From NCBI GenBank assembly GCA_017630195.1, contig JAGBVS010000209.1:1-63377 (forward strand): a stretch of DNA of 63,377 bases, given 5' to 3'. The DNA comes from Bacteroidales bacterium. Its GTDB lineage: Bacteria; Bacteroidota; Bacteroidia; Bacteroidales; F082. Below, piece after piece: positions 17,016 to 24,816 of the stretch (position 1 is its first letter; the number at the start of each line of letters is the position of its first letter). Below the pieces are notes generated by a model that had not been told where the DNA came from, did no database searches, and saw only the letters and a list, made by a program, of their open reading frames with translations. A program made the position numbers and the translations under genes.

Positions 17016-17088
17016 AACTGTTGTTTTCTCATTTAACAAAAATCTGATATTAATGTTCGAGATTGTTTTCCTGCATTGACAAAAAACT

Positions 17089-17096
17089 TATTTTTG
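17089..17096 (+). promoter_or_regulatory. -7 box immediately before the phosphopantetheinyl transferase
   Basis: TATTTTTG ends 4 nt before the ATG at 17101, so transcription would begin at about the start codon (leaderless). Confidence 0.45.
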
Positions 17097-17100
17097 TGAA

Positions 17101-17667
17101 ATGAAAATATATTATGTAACCGACATTGACCTTTTTGATGAAAAATTCATCGATGAATGCGCTTCCTTTTTCCCAGAATGGAGAAAGGATAAGATGTTGC
17201 GTTATAAGAATTTAAAAGGTAGGGTACAGAATGGATTGGCATATCTTTTATTAATAAAGGCTTTGCAAGAAGAAGGCGTCTTTTATGAAATGCCTGAATT
17301 TTTTTATAATGAGCACGGTAAGCCTTTTTTAAAAAATTATCCCGATTGGTATTTTAGTTTAAGTCATTGTAAAACAGCTGTTTGTTGTGTGCTGTCAAAA
17401 AAAGAAGTAGGTGTTGATATTGAGGAAATCGCTACTTATAAAGAAAATTTGGCAAATTATGTCTGTAATGAAAATGAATTGGCTATGTTGTGTGATTCTG
17501 ATAAAAAAGCTGATGATTTTTATGAATTATGGACTAAAAAAGAGGCTGTTTTTAAACTGCTCGGAACAGGAATAACAAAAGAAATTAAAAATATTCTTGA
17601 TATACCTTATATTAATATAGAAACACAAAAAATCCATAATCTAATAATTTCTGTCTCATATATATAA
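17101..17667 (+). CDS. 4'-phosphopantetheinyl transferase (Sfp/AcpT type)
   Basis: A 188-residue enzyme that transfers phosphopantetheine from CoA to carrier proteins. WYFSLSHCKTAVCCVLS, KKEVGVDIEEI (the Mg-binding D-x-E) and YELWTKKEAVFKLLG (the second Glu and the Lys) are the family's three motifs in order and spacing. Slightly shorter than Sfp (about 220). It may be the cell's holo-ACP synthase for fatty acid synthesis or serve a secondary pathway; no carrier protein gene is adjacent. Monocistronic. Confidence 0.9.
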   Translation: MKIYYVTDIDLFDEKFIDECASFFPEWRKDKMLRYKNLKGRVQNGLAYLLLIKALQEEGVFYEMPEFFYNEHGKPFLKNYPDWYFSLSHCKTAVCCVLSKKEVGVDIEEIATYKENLANYVCNENELAMLCDSDKKADDFYELWTKKEAVFKLLGTGITKEIKNILDIPYINIETQKIHNLIISVSYI

Positions 17668-17986
17668 ATTGATGATTATATGAATTATAATTGTAGAAAT
17701 TATCTGGTTTTTTCTCGGTTTTATTGTAAGTTGTTGATTACCAATTGTAAAATCATTAATATTTAATAACTTAATTGTATTTGTGTCAAATTGTTGAATA
17801 TCATATATTCTATACAATTGTTAATTTTTAATAACTTTTAAAGAGACGGTTCTGTATAGAAAAATTGCTTTTGTATTATTGATTATCATAATTTTATGTT
17901 TATATAGAATATTATTCGTTTTTTATACGGTTATTTTTTAAAGCTGACCATATCTTTGCAATGTGAAATCAAAAAATTAAATAGAT
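17668..17986. other. AT-rich intergenic region with ssb promoter
   Basis: 319 bp of very AT-rich sequence. Two imperfect copies of CAATTGTnAA...TTTAATAACTT lie near 17742-17771 and 17815-17839. The ssb -7 box is at 17951-17958. No ORF or convincing RNA fold is seen. Confidence 0.4.
17951..17958 (+). promoter_or_regulatory. -7 box of ssb
   Basis: TATCTTTG fits TAnnTTTG; transcript start would be near 17963, leader about 24 nt. Confidence 0.55.
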
Positions 17987-18343
17987 ATGGGAACCTTAGA
18001 AAATTCAGTTCAACTTATTGGACGTCCCGGTTTTGATCCGGAGGTTAGGACAATAGCAAATCGTAAGAATGTAAGATTTAGTCTTGCAACAAAAGATTAT
18101 TCATATAATGAAAATCATGAGTTGGAAACTACAACATCATGGCATAATATTGTCGCATGGGGAAAGATTGCTGAACAAGCTGAGAAATTAATAAAGAAAG
18201 GTAAAAGAATAGCTTTGGAAGGTAGATTGAGAACGAGGGTTTATGAGAAAGATGGAAGAAAGAATTATTTTACTGAAATAATTATGAACGAATTCGTGAT
18301 AATAGATCGCACAAGTAATGATGAGCAGTCAGCTGATTCATGA
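17987..18343 (+). CDS. ssb: Single-stranded DNA-binding protein (short form)
   Basis: A 118-residue OB-fold protein: NSVQLIGRPGFDPEVR, VRFSLATKD, TTSWHNIVAWGKIAEQAEKLIKKG and VEGRL-like ALEGRLRTRVYEKDG follow the SSB core. After the OB fold only about 15 residues remain, ending DEQSADS, so the flexible linker and the acidic DDDIPF-type tip that recruits partner proteins are missing. This fits the short auxiliary SSBs common in Bacteroidota rather than the main replicative one. Confidence 0.9.
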   Translation: MGTLENSVQLIGRPGFDPEVRTIANRKNVRFSLATKDYSYNENHELETTTSWHNIVAWGKIAEQAEKLIKKGKRIALEGRLRTRVYEKDGRKNYFTEIIMNEFVIIDRTSNDEQSADS

Positions 18344-18358
18344 TATGTTCTGCTAAGT

Positions 18359-18447
18359 AAATCCCGACGGGTGTCTCCTTTGGCATAAATTAAGGTTTTG
18401 GTTCAAGAGGTAAGGTGTAGATTTCTGGAGGCACCTTGTTTGGGATT
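18359..18447 (+). other. Structured intergenic element (candidate RNA fold or MITE-like inverted repeat)
   Basis: AATCCC (18360-18365) pairs with GGGATT (18442-18447), and inside it GGTGTCTCC (18370-18378) pairs with GGAGGCACC (18427-18435) with one G-U, enclosing 48 nt. A competing stem AAGGTG (18412-18417) with CACCTT (18432-18437) shares CACC, so the two folds exclude each other. It lies after ssb and before the -7 box at 18554. No U-tract follows. It could be a 3'-UTR element, a switch or a small mobile inverted-repeat element. Confidence 0.4.
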
Positions 18448-18553
18448 GTGTTTAAGAATGCTGATGAAATGATTTTATGATAGGAAAACTTGATAAAGGT
18501 ATTAATTTAATGAAAAAACTTATGGTTATTATGACTCATAGGCTTATTTGACT

Positions 18554-18561
18554 TATATTTG
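18554..18561 (+). promoter_or_regulatory. -7 box of the 2-hydroxyacid dehydrogenase gene
   Basis: TATATTTG fits TAnnTTTG; the transcript would start near 18566, about 20 nt before the ATG, so the structured element upstream is not part of this mRNA unless read from ssb. Confidence 0.45.
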
Positions 18562-18586
18562 TACGGATATTAAAAAATGAAATGCA

Positions 18587-19507
18587 ATGAAAATAGTGTT
18601 TTTAGAACCATTGGGACTTTCTGTTGAAAGAATTGAAAATGAATGTAATGTGTTGAAAACTTTAGGTCATGAAGTGATTGTATATTCTGACAGATGTCCG
18701 GATAAAAATATTGAGAGAGCTTCAGATGCCGATATAGTTGTGGAAAGTAATATGCCGTTACGTAAAGATTTTTTTGATGCTTGCCCTAATTTGAAAATGT
18801 TGTCAATTGCATTTACCGGCTTAGATCATATTGATTTGCAAGAATGTGAAAAAAGAGGAATTGTGGTTAACAATGCAGCTGGATATTCAACGGAGGCTGT
18901 GGCTGAAGAAACTATCTGCATGATGATAGGATTGTATCGTAATATTATAGAAAATGATAAGATAACAAGAAGCTGTTCTGGTATGGCAATCGCTCCAGGT
19001 AGAGAAATAGCAAATAAAATAATAGGAATTGTCGGTCTTGGTGCAATAGGACAAAGAACTGCAAAATTGGCGCAAGCATTTGGTTGTAAAGTGATAGCAT
19101 GGAATAGAACTCCAAAGATTGTCGATGGTGTTACTTTGGTTGATAAGGAAACTTTGCTAAAAGAATCAGACATCATAACTCTTCATATAGCTCTTAATGA
19201 TGAGACTCGTAATTTTATTTCAGCCAAAGAAATTGAACTTATGAAACCGTCAGCCGTAATCATTAATGCGGCAAGAGGGCCAATCATCAATACAAAAGAT
19301 CTTGCTAATGCATTGAAAAATGGACAAATTTCTGGTGCAGCTCTTGATGTATTTGATACGGAACCACCACTTGACAAAAACAATCCATTGTTGAATCTGC
19401 CAAACACTATATTGATGCCTCATGTAGGTTTCGCAACAAAAGAAGCTTTTGAACAAAGATTAGAGATTGTAATAAAAAATGTAGAACGTTTTGTTAATAA
19501 AGCGTGA
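18587..19507 (+). CDS. D-isomer-specific 2-hydroxyacid dehydrogenase
   Basis: A 306-residue NAD-dependent dehydrogenase. The Rossmann motif GIVGLGAIGQRTAKLA, INAARGPIINTKDL (substrate-binding Arg), DVFDTEPPL (Glu) and MPHVGFAT (catalytic His) are all in place. Reduces a 2-oxoacid to a D-2-hydroxyacid. It resembles the phosphoglycerate/glycerate dehydrogenase branch but lacks the ACT domain of SerA; the true substrate cannot be told from sequence. No pathway neighbours. Confidence 0.88.
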   Translation: MKIVFLEPLGLSVERIENECNVLKTLGHEVIVYSDRCPDKNIERASDADIVVESNMPLRKDFFDACPNLKMLSIAFTGLDHIDLQECEKRGIVVNNAAGYSTEAVAEETICMMIGLYRNIIENDKITRSCSGMAIAPGREIANKIIGIVGLGAIGQRTAKLAQAFGCKVIAWNRTPKIVDGVTLVDKETLLKESDIITLHIALNDETRNFISAKEIELMKPSAVIINAARGPIINTKDLANALKNGQISGAALDVFDTEPPLDKNNPLLNLPNTILMPHVGFATKEAFEQRLEIVIKNVERFVNKA

Positions 19508-19647
19508 TTTTTAAGTCGTACAATTAAAATATTTGCATATTGAACAGTCAAATGATATAATAAAGTATGATATTTTGTTCTTTATGTAATTGATATACAT
19601 GTTTTTAATAAATGATATGAATAAAAATAATAATTTTAATTTTTTTA

Positions 19648-19678
19648 TTTGATTATCAAAATAGTAATTGTATTTTTG
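19648..19678 (+). promoter_or_regulatory. Perfect Bacteroidota promoter for the candidate small RNA
   Basis: TTTG (19648-19651), 19-nt spacer, TATTTTTG (19671-19678): an exact match to TTTG-N19-TAnnTTTG, the best in the window. No ORF starts downstream within 380 nt. Confidence 0.75.
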
Positions 19679-19683
19679 CACTA

Positions 19684-19826
19684 ATAAAACGCCCCTAATG
19701 ATTTTATACTGAGGCACTTCTATGATAGTAATCGAAGCCTCTTCCTTGAGCGAAAAGTGGTATTTTTAATGAAACAAGGATGTATAAAGTTTCACTTGAA
19801 TCAAGAATTCAAGTGAGGGGTTTTTT
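19684..19826 (+). ncRNA. Candidate structured small RNA with own promoter and terminator
   Basis: No ORF, but a nested fold: CCCCT (19692-19696) with AGGGG (19816-19820) closes the molecule; TTTATAC (19703-19709) with GTATAAA (19782-19788) closes a second helix containing two hairpins, GAGGC-TTC/GAAGCCTC (19711-19741) and TCCTTG/CAAGGA (19743-19780). A 9-bp perfect terminator stem, CACTTGAAT (19793-19801) with ATTCAAGTG (19807-19815), is followed by GGGGTTTTTT. About 140 nt. It lacks tmRNA, RNase P and SRP RNA signatures. It may match a Rfam family known from Bacteroidales (Bacteroidales-1 or a 6S-like RNA are candidates from memory) or be new. Confidence 0.75.
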
Positions 19827-20070
19827 ATTGGATTCTATTCAAAATTATTTAATTGAATCATGGATGAAGCAAATGCCTATAGACAAATGCTGTAGGTGCA
19901 TGTTCGACGTTTAAAGTTATTTCAAGGTTTAAATACTTATCATATTTTATTTTCTGATTTAATGATAAGAAAGTGTAAAATGTTTTATTTTTGCTGAATT
20001 GTAGAAAATTTATTTAGAAATATATAGTTATAAATTAAAGTTTAAGTTATTTTTGTTTACACGATATTTT
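19827..20070. other. Intergenic region with second small hairpin and promoter
   Basis: After the small RNA, CAAATGC is directly repeated (19870-19876, 19884-19890) and CCTATAG (19876-19882) pairs with CTGTAGG (19890-19896), a 7-bp stem with one G-U. A -7 box TATTTTTG at 20048-20055 serves the next gene. No ORF seen. Confidence 0.4.
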
Positions 20071-20658
20071 ATGAAAAAGGTAGTGCTATTACTTGTAATT
20101 TTATTGTTTGCATCAAACTTCATTCAAGCAAAAGAACCTGTGTCATATTCTGAGAAAGATTATCGCAATTCATTGAAGATAACTTTCTTATCTTGGATTA
20201 GTGGAAGTACAAAACTTTCTTATGAAAGGTCGTTTAGTAACATTCGTCAGAGCGGAGAATTTTGTACAAGTCTTATCGGAGCAGGTTTCGATAAATATAA
20301 TAATGACCCTAAAGGATATACGATGCGCTACGGCCATAAATTTTTTATGAATGATATTCAAAAGAAATCTTTGATGGGTTTTTATCTTCGTCCGGAAGTT
20401 GTTTATTCTCATTACACATATAATTCCCAAGCAGATGGTTTAAGAACTCTTTCAAAAGAGACCGCTTTGCTTGGAACTATTGGCTACCAATATGTTTACA
20501 AAAGATTCCTCGCTGATTTTTGGGTTGGTGGTGGCTATGCTTTTGGTACACCTGCCGATACATATTACCATCACGGTTTTGAATTATGGCATTTTTTCAA
20601 TAGTGTAAATCAAAACTTAGCATTGAGTTTCAGTATTCGTTTGGGAATTTGTTTTTAA
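20071..20658 (+). CDS. Small outer-membrane beta-barrel-like protein
   Basis: A 195-residue exported protein: signal peptide ending FIQA/KE, then alternating aromatic/polar strands (TKLSYERSF, GYTMRYGHKFF, GFYLRPEVVYSH, TALLGTIGYQYVYK, FLADFWVGGGYAFG) and a C-terminal SFSIRLGICF, ending in Phe like outer-membrane barrels. Resembles DUF3575-type Bacteroidales proteins. Probably an 8-strand barrel; function unknown. Start at 20071 is preferred over an in-frame ATG at 20053 that overlaps the -7 box region. Confidence 0.7.
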   Translation: MKKVVLLLVILLFASNFIQAKEPVSYSEKDYRNSLKITFLSWISGSTKLSYERSFSNIRQSGEFCTSLIGAGFDKYNNDPKGYTMRYGHKFFMNDIQKKSLMGFYLRPEVVYSHYTYNSQADGLRTLSKETALLGTIGYQYVYKRFLADFWVGGGYAFGTPADTYYHHGFELWHFFNSVNQNLALSFSIRLGICF

Positions 20659-20688
20659 TATTTAACAAATAAAATTCTTTTCTTTAGC

Positions 20689-22641
20689 ATGATACCGCAA
20701 GACACAATAATGAGTATTCTCGACAGCGTTCGTATTGAAGAGGTTGTTGGTGATTTTGTCAGTCTTAAAAAAAGAGGGGCTAATCTTATAGGAGTTTGTC
20801 CTTTTCATAAAGAGAAGACGCCTTCGTTTATTGTGTCGCCGGCAAAAGGTATTTTTAAATGTTTCGGATGTGGCAAAGCCGGCGACTCGGTGCGTTTCAT
20901 TATGGAACATGAACATTATTCTTATCCGGAAGCATTGCGATTCCTTGCACAAAAGTATGGTATTATAATAGAGGAAAAGGAACGGACTCCAGAAGAATTG
21001 ATGGCTCAGAATGAACGCGAGCGAATGTTTAATGTCAATACTTTCGCCCAGCAGTATTTCTCTGAGGTGATGAAGAAACAAGAGGAGGGAATTGCCGTTG
21101 GAATGTCATATTTTAGAGAACGTGGTTTCCGTGATGCTATCATAGATAAATTTCAGTTGGGTTACTGCCTTAACCAGAGGGATACCTTCATTCAACATGC
21201 CATCAAAAATGGTTATTCGAAAGAGCTTCTTCTGAAAATAGGTTTGGCTTCAGGTAATGAAGAAAGACTTTATGATAAATATCAAGGACGTGTGATATTC
21301 CCGATCCATAATCTGACGGGTAAGGTCGTTGGTTTTGGAGCACGAATATTAAGTGGTGATAAAACCAAAGCTAAATATCTTAATTCGCCGGAATCTGAAA
21401 TTTATAATAAAAGCCAGACTCTTTATGGTATCTTCTTTGCTAAGAATGAGATAAGCCGTCTTGATAATTGTATTCTCGTGGAAGGTTATGCCGATGTTCT
21501 GAGTATGCATCAGGCAGGTATCGAAAATACAGTGGCAAGTTCTGGTACATCACTGACAACAGAACAGATTCGCCTAATTAGTCGCTACACTAAGAATGTC
21601 ACTATTTTGTACGATGGTGACAGCGCTGGTATTCATGCGGCTTTGCGCGGGACGGACATGATTCTCGAAGAGGGAATGAATGTTAGAATCGTTGTTTTGC
21701 CTCCCGACGAAGATCCAGACTCTTTCGTACAACATAATCCTATTGAAGTAGTTAGAGATTATATATCAAATAATGCAAAAGATTTTATCAGTTTTAAAAC
21801 GCAGCTCCTTCTCAAAGATGCTCATAACGACCCTATAAAAAGAGCAGAAGTTCTGAAGGATATTGTTGGCTCTATAGCTGTGATTCCTGATGCTATTTAT
21901 CGTGCTACATATATTAAAGAATGTAGCCGATTGATGGAAATGCCGGAGCAGTCGTTGATGAACGAGCTTAACAAGATACTTCGTGCTAAGGCGAAAAAGA
22001 CAGGGTTAGAGCCGCAACAAGATTTTGGCGTTGAAGATGTTAAAGTTGAACAGCAGTTACAAAACCCTAATGTCGTTGATAGTGCTCCTGTAGGTTTTTA
22101 TCAAGAACAAGAGCTGGTGAAATTGCTTCTTATGTATGGCGATAGAGAAATAGATATTGATGGAGTTGATGAAAATAATAATCCAACAATATATAAAATA
22201 AGTGTCGCTTCATTTATCATTGATGACTTGAAAAATGACGACCTTCTTTTCAAAGACGAAATACATCAGATAATATTCAATGTTTATGATAGAGCGCTTG
22301 ATGAAGGGCAACTTCCTAAGGAACAATATTTTATATCAAATGAAAATCCACGTATAGTAGAATTGGCGGCTAATCTCCTGTCGTCACGATATAAGCTTGA
22401 TAATTGGGGTAAACACGATATAAAAGTCAAAACAGAAGAAGATGTATTGTCAAAAATGGTGATAACAACATTGTTAAGATATAAGGATATGGTCATTGAT
22501 GATAAACGTAATGAGATTACAAAACAATTGATGGAAACGGAAAACGTCGATGACCAAATGATATTGCTTCATAAAAAAAAGAAATTAGATGATATTCGCA
22601 TAAGAATTAATAAAGAACTTGGTATCGTGGTGGCGAAATAG
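20689..22641 (+). CDS. dnaG: DNA primase
   Basis: A 650-residue primase. The N-terminal CHC2 zinc finger is CPFH...CFGC (residues about 38-65), followed by the RNA-polymerase core with the Toprim acidic motif LVEGYADVLSMHQ and YDGDSAGIHAALRG/DEDPDSFV. The C-terminal region is the helicase-binding domain. Makes RNA primers for replication forks. Length is typical. No rpoD or rpsU next to it, unlike the classical macromolecular synthesis operon. Confidence 0.97.
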   Translation: MIPQDTIMSILDSVRIEEVVGDFVSLKKRGANLIGVCPFHKEKTPSFIVSPAKGIFKCFGCGKAGDSVRFIMEHEHYSYPEALRFLAQKYGIIIEEKERTPEELMAQNERERMFNVNTFAQQYFSEVMKKQEEGIAVGMSYFRERGFRDAIIDKFQLGYCLNQRDTFIQHAIKNGYSKELLLKIGLASGNEERLYDKYQGRVIFPIHNLTGKVVGFGARILSGDKTKAKYLNSPESEIYNKSQTLYGIFFAKNEISRLDNCILVEGYADVLSMHQAGIENTVASSGTSLTTEQIRLISRYTKNVTILYDGDSAGIHAALRGTDMILEEGMNVRIVVLPPDEDPDSFVQHNPIEVVRDYISNNAKDFISFKTQLLLKDAHNDPIKRAEVLKDIVGSIAVIPDAIYRATYIKECSRLMEMPEQSLMNELNKILRAKAKKTGLEPQQDFGVEDVKVEQQLQNPNVVDSAPVGFYQEQELVKLLLMYGDREIDIDGVDENNNPTIYKISVASFIIDDLKNDDLLFKDEIHQIIFNVYDRALDEGQLPKEQYFISNENPRIVELAANLLSSRYKLDNWGKHDIKVKTEEDVLSKMVITTLLRYKDMVIDDKRNEITKQLMETENVDDQMILLHKKKKLDDIRIRINKELGIVVAK

Positions 22642-22742
22642 ATTTTTTATATTGTTATTGAAAATTTTCTGCCATTATTTTATAATGTTATTAATGTTAA
22701 AAAAATTATAAGATTTTGATTTTTTCGAGTTTAAAAAAATCG

Positions 22743-22750
22743 TATCTTTG
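22743..22750 (+). promoter_or_regulatory. -7 box of the pseudouridine synthase gene
   Basis: TATCTTTG fits TAnnTTTG. GATTTTTT (22718-22725) and AAAAAATC (22734-22741) form an 8-bp inverted repeat touching it, although A/T tracts this rich pair easily by chance. Confidence 0.55.
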
Positions 22751-22779
22751 CAACCCTAAAATGTAATTTCCACATTGAC

Positions 22780-24015
22780 ATGAACAACGAAGGTAACAAG
22801 GGCAAACGTCAACGTATTGCCACAAGAAAGACTGCAGGTGTACGTAGATTTAGTGAAGAAAGATTAGAGCAGTTTGAAAGAGAACAGGCTTTTCGCCGCG
22901 ATGGCGATGAAGAAAGACCAAGAAAAAGCTTCAGACCAAGAAGAGACGACGACAGAAGAGAGCCATTCGGTGGCAGAAAAGAGTCAGGTTTCGGCGGTGG
23001 CAGAAGCAGAAGCTTTGGCGACAGACCTGTAAGAGAAAGAAGAGATGAACGCGATGAGAATCGCAGTTTCAAAGGTTCCGATGAACGCCGTCCTAAAAGA
23101 AGTTTCGGCGAAAATCGTGACGATGACAGACCATACGGCAACCGCCGTAATGCAAGAGGCGCTGCTCGTAACGAGAGAGAATTTGATAAAACTCGCTCTA
23201 ACGACAGACAAGAACGTAAAGGTAACAGCGAACGTCGTGGCGGCGGTGGCGGCTTCAAAAGAAGAGAAAAAGACCCACTCTACGACAGACCAAGAGCAAC
23301 TGGACAAATCCGTCTTAACAAATATCTCGCAGACTCCGGTATTTGTTCACGACGCGAAGCCGACGACCTTATCCTCGCTGGCGCAGTGACAGTAAATGGT
23401 GTCGTTGTGACTGAACTCGGTACTAAAGTCAACACAACAGACAAAGTGGTTTATGGCGGTGAAACTCTTAACAGAGAAAAACTTCGCTATGTGCTTCTTA
23501 ACAAACCTAAAGGCGTTATCACAACATCAGACGACCCTTACGAACGTCATACAGTAATGGAACTCGTACAAGATGCTTGCAGCGAACGTATCTACCCAGT
23601 AGGAAGACTCGATAGAAATACTATCGGTTTACTTCTCCTTACTAACGACGGCGATCTCGCTAAAACATTGACACATCCAAGTCATGAAGTGAAAAAACTT
23701 TATCATGCTACATTGGATAAACCTCTTACTAAGAACGATTTGATGAAGATAAAAGAAGGTCTCATCCTTGAAGATGGTCCAATTGAAGTTGACGGTATCG
23801 ACTGGGTTGTTGACGATCCAACAAAACGTGAAGTAGGAATAGAAATCCATTCAGGACGTAACCATATCGTAAGACGTATATTCGAAAGCCTTGGCTACGA
23901 AGTAGTTAAACTCGATAGAGTTATGTTTGCAGGCCTTACAAAACACATGCTCCCACGTGGTCATTGGAGATTCCTTACACCATCAGAAATCAGTATTCTT
24001 AAAAGAATCAAATAA
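22780..24015 (+). CDS. rluB: RluB/RsuA-type pseudouridine synthase with Arg/Asp/Gly-rich N-terminal tail
   Basis: A 411-residue protein. Residues 1-170 are a disordered, highly charged RGG/RRDD-type tail. From about 175 an S4 RNA-binding domain (IRLNKYLADSGICSRREADDLI) precedes the catalytic domain with PVGRLDRNTIGLLLLTNDG (catalytic Asp) and GRNHIVRRIFESLGY. Makes pseudouridine in rRNA, 23S (RluB) being more likely than 16S. The tail is typical of Bacteroidota homologues and may bind RNA nonspecifically, like other RGG regions; that role is inference. Confidence 0.88.
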   Translation: MNNEGNKGKRQRIATRKTAGVRRFSEERLEQFEREQAFRRDGDEERPRKSFRPRRDDDRREPFGGRKESGFGGGRSRSFGDRPVRERRDERDENRSFKGSDERRPKRSFGENRDDDRPYGNRRNARGAARNEREFDKTRSNDRQERKGNSERRGGGGGFKRREKDPLYDRPRATGQIRLNKYLADSGICSRREADDLILAGAVTVNGVVVTELGTKVNTTDKVVYGGETLNREKLRYVLLNKPKGVITTSDDPYERHTVMELVQDACSERIYPVGRLDRNTIGLLLLTNDGDLAKTLTHPSHEVKKLYHATLDKPLTKNDLMKIKEGLILEDGPIEVDGIDWVVDDPTKREVGIEIHSGRNHIVRRIFESLGYEVVKLDRVMFAGLTKHMLPRGHWRFLTPSEISILKRIK

Positions 24016-24026
24016 AAAAACTATAA

Positions 24027-24061
24027 AAAACCCCGAAATTTGACAAAAACTTCGGGGTTTT
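24027..24061. terminator. Strong rho-independent terminator
   Basis: AAAACCCCGAA (24027-24037) and TTCGGGGTTTT (24051-24061) pair over 11 bp around a 13-nt loop, with A- and T-runs on both sides, so it works in both directions between rluB and the convergent recO. Confidence 0.92.
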
Positions 24062-24096
24062 TAATTAGATTAATGTGGCAGATTTTTTTATTATGC

Positions 24097-24816
24097 CTAA
24101 AAAATCGTCCTGAGTACTTCAACTGATTTTATTTCTCTAATGTTTTCAGTATGGAGTTTATAATATGTGATTATGGCATCAAGTAGTAATCGTCGTTCTT
24201 TGTTGTTTAAGGAAATTTCGCTGAAATTTTTCTGCGTTCCTAATAAATAAAATTTCTTGCTCAGTTCTTGATCTATTTGATATATATCGCTTTGGCTTTT
24301 CTTGAAATTGCCGTCTAAAAGATTAAAGCAACTTCCTTCACTATAAGTGTCAAAATTTGGATAGAAGCCTAAATATTTGCTTAAATTCAATGCAAATTCT
24401 ATAGGAAAATTAACATAATCAGAAATAGCCTCATCTAACCTTATCATTGATTGGTAAATATATTCAAATAAGAGTGTATCTGTTTCACTTTCTGTAATGC
24501 TTTTTGATAGTAATTCGCTGATAAATAATATAATCGTTATTTTTTTTATGTCGGTTGAATTACTTTTATAATAATGTGATAATGTAATCTCTTTGATAAA
24601 TCCAAGGCTATTGTTGCCAATTTCTGCCACAACGTCTAACAAAGTCATGTTTTGAAAAAGTGCAGCTTTCATCTTTGATTTTTTACCAAAGACGCCTTTC
24701 ACCATAAATGACTGTATTCCTTCTTCTTTAGTGAGCATTTTTACTACAAGACTACTATCGCCGTATTTGATAGCCTGAAGTACAATGGCCTGTGTTTTTA
24801 TTGTGATTTTTGCCAT
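24097..24816 (-). CDS. recO: DNA repair protein RecO
   Basis: A 239-residue recombination mediator. The OB-fold N-terminus (TIKTQAIVLQAIKYGDSSLVVKMLTKEEG, FMVKGVFGKKSK) is family-typical, followed by a helical domain without the Cys4 zinc site of many homologues. Loads RecA onto SSB-coated DNA with RecR/RecF. The ATG at 24816 overlaps the porZ stop as TAATG, implying coupling. A longer reading from 24921 would only add a stretch that is porZ read in another frame, so it was not used. Confidence 0.88.
   Translation of the reverse strand: MAKITIKTQAIVLQAIKYGDSSLVVKMLTKEEGIQSFMVKGVFGKKSKMKAALFQNMTLLDVVAEIGNNSLGFIKEITLSHYYKSNSTDIKKITIILFISELLSKSITESETDTLLFEYIYQSMIRLDEAISDYVNFPIEFALNLSKYLGFYPNFDTYSEGSCFNLLDGNFKKSQSDIYQIDQELSKKFYLLGTQKNFSEISLNNKERRLLLDAIITYYKLHTENIREIKSVEVLRTIF

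Noticed and set aside
17740-17840. Direct repeats before ssb as an origin-like iteron
   Set aside because: Only two imperfect AT-rich copies and no DnaA boxes or initiator gene.
18396-18415. tRNA-like GGTTCAAG in the post-ssb element
   Set aside because: No T-stem, acceptor or anticodon arm can be built around it.
22809-23389. Overlapping ORFs on both strands under the RluB tail
   Set aside because: They are low-complexity shadows of the Arg/Asp codons.
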